A stretch of DNA of 22,892 bases from IMG/VR virus record IMGVR_UViG_3300031898_000276, positions 1 to 22,892 of that record, one strand, 5' to 3'. A program made the translations under genes and the position numbers. The notes under the pieces were generated by a model that was given only the letters and a program-made list of their open reading frames with translations, had not been told where the DNA came from and searched no databases. Positions 20,936-22,892 of this stretch are shown here, in pieces. Positions within the stretch are counted from its first letter, which is position 1. Every line of letters starts with the position of its first letter. This stretch comes from a virus.

Positions 20936-20945
20936 CAATTAATAA
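20936..20945 (+). promoter_or_regulatory. Candidate TATA box of the HNH gene
   Basis: AATTAATAAC lies about 50 bp before the HNH ATG. The predicted start of transcription (about 26 bp downstream) falls inside the palindrome at 20955-20977. This arrangement is common for archaeal repressor sites. It is inferred from position only. Confidence 0.4.
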
Positions 20946-20954
20946 CTTGTTACA

Positions 20955-20977
20955 AAATAAGACTATTAGTCTTATTT
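20955..20977. promoter_or_regulatory. 23-bp perfect palindrome, likely operator
   Basis: Arms AAATAAGACTA and TAGTCTTATTT are exact inverted copies around one central T. It lies between the candidate TATA box and the GGAGG ribosome site of the HNH gene. As DNA it would be a dimeric repressor site. As RNA it would form an 11-bp stem beside the ribosome site. The neighbouring RHH protein (21476-21655) is one candidate ligand. Confidence 0.7.
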
Positions 20978-20990
20978 CGGAGGAAGCGAA

Positions 20991-21401
20991 ATGGGAAAAA
21001 GAGGGCGCCCAAGACTACCTGATGAAGAAAGGAAAAAACGCAAAGCCAAACGTTATAGAGAATGGGCACAAAGGCACAAGGAACAAGTCAACCTGTATAT
21101 TAAGAGATACAATGAACGCCTACGACTTTCGGTTTTAAAAGTATACGGAAGGCCTAATCCGAAATGCTCTTGTTGTGGGGAATCAGAGCTTAAGTTCCTG
21201 GTCATTGATCATATTCAAGGAAAAGGGAATATCCACAGAAGATCGGTTGTTGGAAAGGGGGGAGGATATCAATTTTATCGATGGATAAAGAACAATAATT
21301 ACCCGAGCGGATTCCAGGTTCTTTGTCATAATTGCAATATGGCGAAAGCTCTTTATGGAATTTGCCCTCATGAAGAAAAACGCAAAAAAGAGGCGAATTA
21401 G
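20991..21401 (+). CDS. HNH endonuclease-like protein
   Basis: This 136-residue protein has a basic N-terminus with an AT-hook-like GKRGRPRLP (2-10). A zinc-containing HNH module follows, with a Cys cluster CSCCG (59-63), VIDHI (71-75, His74), and LCHNCN (111-116) with GICPH (123-127). The KGGGYQFYRWIKNNNYPSGFQVLCHNCN block is typical of free-standing HNH proteins in viruses. It may be a homing endonuclease or a packaging-associated nuclease. The gene is AT-rich and on the opposite strand to the head operon, unlike the GC-richer portal, which suggests separate acquisition. GGAGG lies 7 nt before the ATG. It ends in TAG. Confidence 0.85.
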   Translation: MGKRGRPRLPDEERKKRKAKRYREWAQRHKEQVNLYIKRYNERLRLSVLKVYGRPNPKCSCCGESELKFLVIDHIQGKGNIHRRSVVGKGGGYQFYRWIKNNNYPSGFQVLCHNCNMAKALYGICPHEEKRKKEAN

Positions 21402-21413
21402 AAAAACAAACGA

Positions 21414-21437
21414 AATTATTACTTCTTCACAATAATT
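21414..21437. repeat. Inverted repeat upstream of the RHH gene
   Basis: AATTATT (21414-21420) and AATAATT (21431-21437) are 7-bp inverted copies with a 10-bp spacer. An overlapping perfect 11-bp palindrome ACAATAATTGT spans the right arm. TTAAAT just after it may be a TATA box for the RHH gene. It could be an autoregulatory site of the RHH protein. Confidence 0.4.
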
Positions 21438-21475
21438 GTTAAATGTTGCGAAGAGCTTAGCGTTATTGAAGACTC

Positions 21476-21655
21476 ATGAGGAAGGACAGGATCTCCGTCG
21501 CGTTAACAAAGGAACTGATCAAAAAGCTTGACGAAGCCAGCGAAAAGGCTCGACGTTCACGATCGGATTATGTTCAGCTTGTCTTAGAGAAGCATTTTGA
21601 ACGCTCCGAATTGGAAGGCCAAGAGAGGGGAGCCACCCTAAGGAGAGCCTATTAA
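21476..21655 (+). CDS. Ribbon-helix-helix DNA-binding protein
   Basis: This short gene (59 residues) runs from ATG 21476 to TAA 21655. It has a clear RHH pattern: strand RISVAL (5-10), helix A (TKELIKKLDEASEKA) and helix B (SRSDYVQLVLEKHFER), then a basic tail. RHH dimers bind operators through the strand. It lies one base before the portal ATG and carries the AAGGAG that serves the portal, so both are translated from one message. No clear ribosome site precedes its own ATG. Palindromes at 20955-20977 and 21414-21437 are candidate targets. Confidence 0.8.
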   Translation: MRKDRISVALTKELIKKLDEASEKARRSRSDYVQLVLEKHFERSELEGQERGATLRRAY

Positions 21656-21656
21656 A

Positions 21657-22892
21657 ATGGCGTTTTTCCGAAAAGGCTGGAACCAACTGCGTGAAGCCTT
21701 GCGGCGAGGCGGAACACGCACCCTGCTGTCTGCTCACAGGACCGCCTACGGAGAACTGAAACCGGTCAGCTTCAGCGACGTGATGACAGCCTATCTCCGG
21801 GACCCCAGCTGCAAGGCCTTCGTTGACTTCCTCGCGGATCAAACGGTGGGCATGGGGTTCTACACCACGGTGAACCAAGAACATGAACAGGCTAAGGAGG
21901 CGAAAACAGTTGTCGACGAGTATAATAAATCCGTGAACCTTGACGGTTTGCTGCAGACCGGTGCCCGTGAAATTGTAGCAAGTGGAAACAGCTTCTGGCT
22001 GAAAACAAACGATGCGAAGCCCTTCGGCCTCAAGATCTTACCCCTCACCGGTTTTGATGACCCCAAGGCGGTTATGCGAGACTCTGCCGGCGACGTACAA
22101 GGATACAAATACAAGTTTAACGGCGTCGAGAAAGAGTTTAAACCCGAACAGATCATTCACTGGAAGTGGGGAGCCGTCAACTTCAGCGCCTTCGGAACCG
22201 GAGTCCTGCAGGTTCTGTTACAGGAGCTCAGCTTCAACGGCGAGAAACGCATGAGCATCCTAGAAATGAAGGCCCGCATCGAAGCCCGCATGATCGACGT
22301 CTTCGAGAAGTATGCTGGACCTGACGAGCTCTGGCTCTTCCCCGGAGTTTCTCCGGATCAGCTCTCCAAGTATCAGACATTGATCAAAGGCAAGCCTAAG
22401 GCGGGAGCTCGTTTTGTGTATGATAAGGCGGATGCGGACATCAAGACGGTTCAGGTGGATCCACGCGCTCGATACGAGGCCTACATCGAGCACATTCTAA
22501 ACCAGGTGTACCTCGGAGGACAAACACCTCTGCCGAAACTGTTCACCACACCAGGATTTACAGAGGCGAGTGCAAAGGCGGCGATTGAAATTGCGGAACG
22601 CAAGGTCATGGCTTTACAGAGGTTTATTAAAAGAATTGTTGAGCGGGAAGTCTTCACACCTGTTTTAGAGCAAGGGGGTTTTGATCCGAAGGAGGCGGAG
22701 TGTCGTTTGGAGTGGGGCATGCCTGAGGCATTGGATTATGAGAAGCTCGCGGCGATTCTGCCCCATCTTGTGGAGCTTCAACTCAATGCGGTGATCAGAA
22801 CAAGCGAGATCCGATCTATCCTACGAGATGTCTGTAAGCTGCCCCTGGCAGAAATCGAACGGCAAGAAGCCGTTGAGAAAACAGCGAAATAA
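21657..22892 (+). CDS. Portal protein
   Basis: This 411-residue protein forms the dodecameric DNA gate at the head vertex. Features seen are an N-terminal segment VMTAYLRDPSCKAFVDFLADQTVGMGFY, a GAREIVASGNSFW core motif, an LKILPLTGFDD wing and the typical EQIIHWKWGAVNFSAFGTGVLQVLLQEL helix region. A stem/clip segment follows (FPGVSPDQLSKYQTL, VDPRARYEAYIEHILNQVYLGGQTP). The C-terminal crown helices end in LPLAEIERQEAVEKTAK. Length is at the short end for HK97/SPP1-type portals, but no motif is missing. Unusually it is on the plus strand, while protease, capsid and terminase are on the minus strand. Ribosome site AAGGAG is about 12 nt upstream. Confidence 0.9.
   Translation: MAFFRKGWNQLREALRRGGTRTLLSAHRTAYGELKPVSFSDVMTAYLRDPSCKAFVDFLADQTVGMGFYTTVNQEHEQAKEAKTVVDEYNKSVNLDGLLQTGAREIVASGNSFWLKTNDAKPFGLKILPLTGFDDPKAVMRDSAGDVQGYKYKFNGVEKEFKPEQIIHWKWGAVNFSAFGTGVLQVLLQELSFNGEKRMSILEMKARIEARMIDVFEKYAGPDELWLFPGVSPDQLSKYQTLIKGKPKAGARFVYDKADADIKTVQVDPRARYEAYIEHILNQVYLGGQTPLPKLFTTPGFTEASAKAAIEIAERKVMALQRFIKRIVEREVFTPVLEQGGFDPKEAECRLEWGMPEALDYEKLAAILPHLVELQLNAVIRTSEIRSILRDVCKLPLAEIERQEAVEKTAK

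Noticed and set aside
1-22892. CRISPR array, insertion sequence, tRNA or rRNA gene
   Set aside because: I looked for regularly spaced repeats, transposase motifs with terminal repeats, and tRNA-type arms, and found none.

Overview
The window reads as the structural (late) region of a tailed, HK97-type virus or provirus, most probably of an archaeon. The archaeal assignment is an inference from several signals. Shine-Dalgarno motifs are of the GGTGA/GGAGG type, TTG and GTG starts are frequent, and AGA/AGG and ATA codons are common. There are A/T-rich TATA-like boxes about 25 bp upstream of starts but no bacterial -35/-10 pairs. An ABC-ATPase/GNAT fusion of the COG2401 type, which I know mainly from archaea, sits next to the terminase. 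I cannot name the host group. No integrase, replication gene, tRNA or att site is visible, so provirus and free virus cannot be told apart.

Most of the window is transcribed on the minus strand, from right to left. The head module (20849 to 17858) encodes a protease/scaffold polyprotein, a capsid cement protein, the major capsid protein and a 47-residue zinc ribbon. A second zinc-ribbon protein and a winged-helix protein follow (17772 to 17255). An AT-rich accessory interval (about 15990 to 17250) then interrupts the module. It holds a plus-strand membrane protein, a winged-helix gene broken by an amber codon, an inverted repeat and a candidate late promoter. From 15985 leftwards come the neck and tail genes: connector, a 69-residue protein, a membrane-anchored beta protein, an HK97 gp10-like protein, a tail terminator candidate, the tail tube, an RHH protein, two overlapping tail-chaperone ORFs, the tape measure and a 1492-residue tail hub/adhesin. 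Further left are a tail-fibre-like protein, three small membrane proteins, a small terminase candidate, the large terminase and the ABC-GNAT protein.

The right end is turned around. An HNH protein, an RHH protein and the portal lie on the plus strand, divergent from the protease. The portal is therefore separated from its usual terminase/protease context by an inversion and an HNH/RHH insertion.

The most unusual observations are these. (1) Two related structured elements of about 90-100 nt (A at 9735-9830, B at 15562-15660) occupy the two large gaps of the tail operon. They share a helix, a bulge and a flanking signature, and each lies between a stop codon and the ribosome site of a TTG-started gene. 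(2) The tail-chaperone ORFs overlap in the +1 frame, with a UUU-CGU motif exactly where the frames can be joined. (3) The ABC-GNAT gene is translationally coupled to the terminase. (4) A 23-bp perfect palindrome lies over the predicted start of the HNH transcript.
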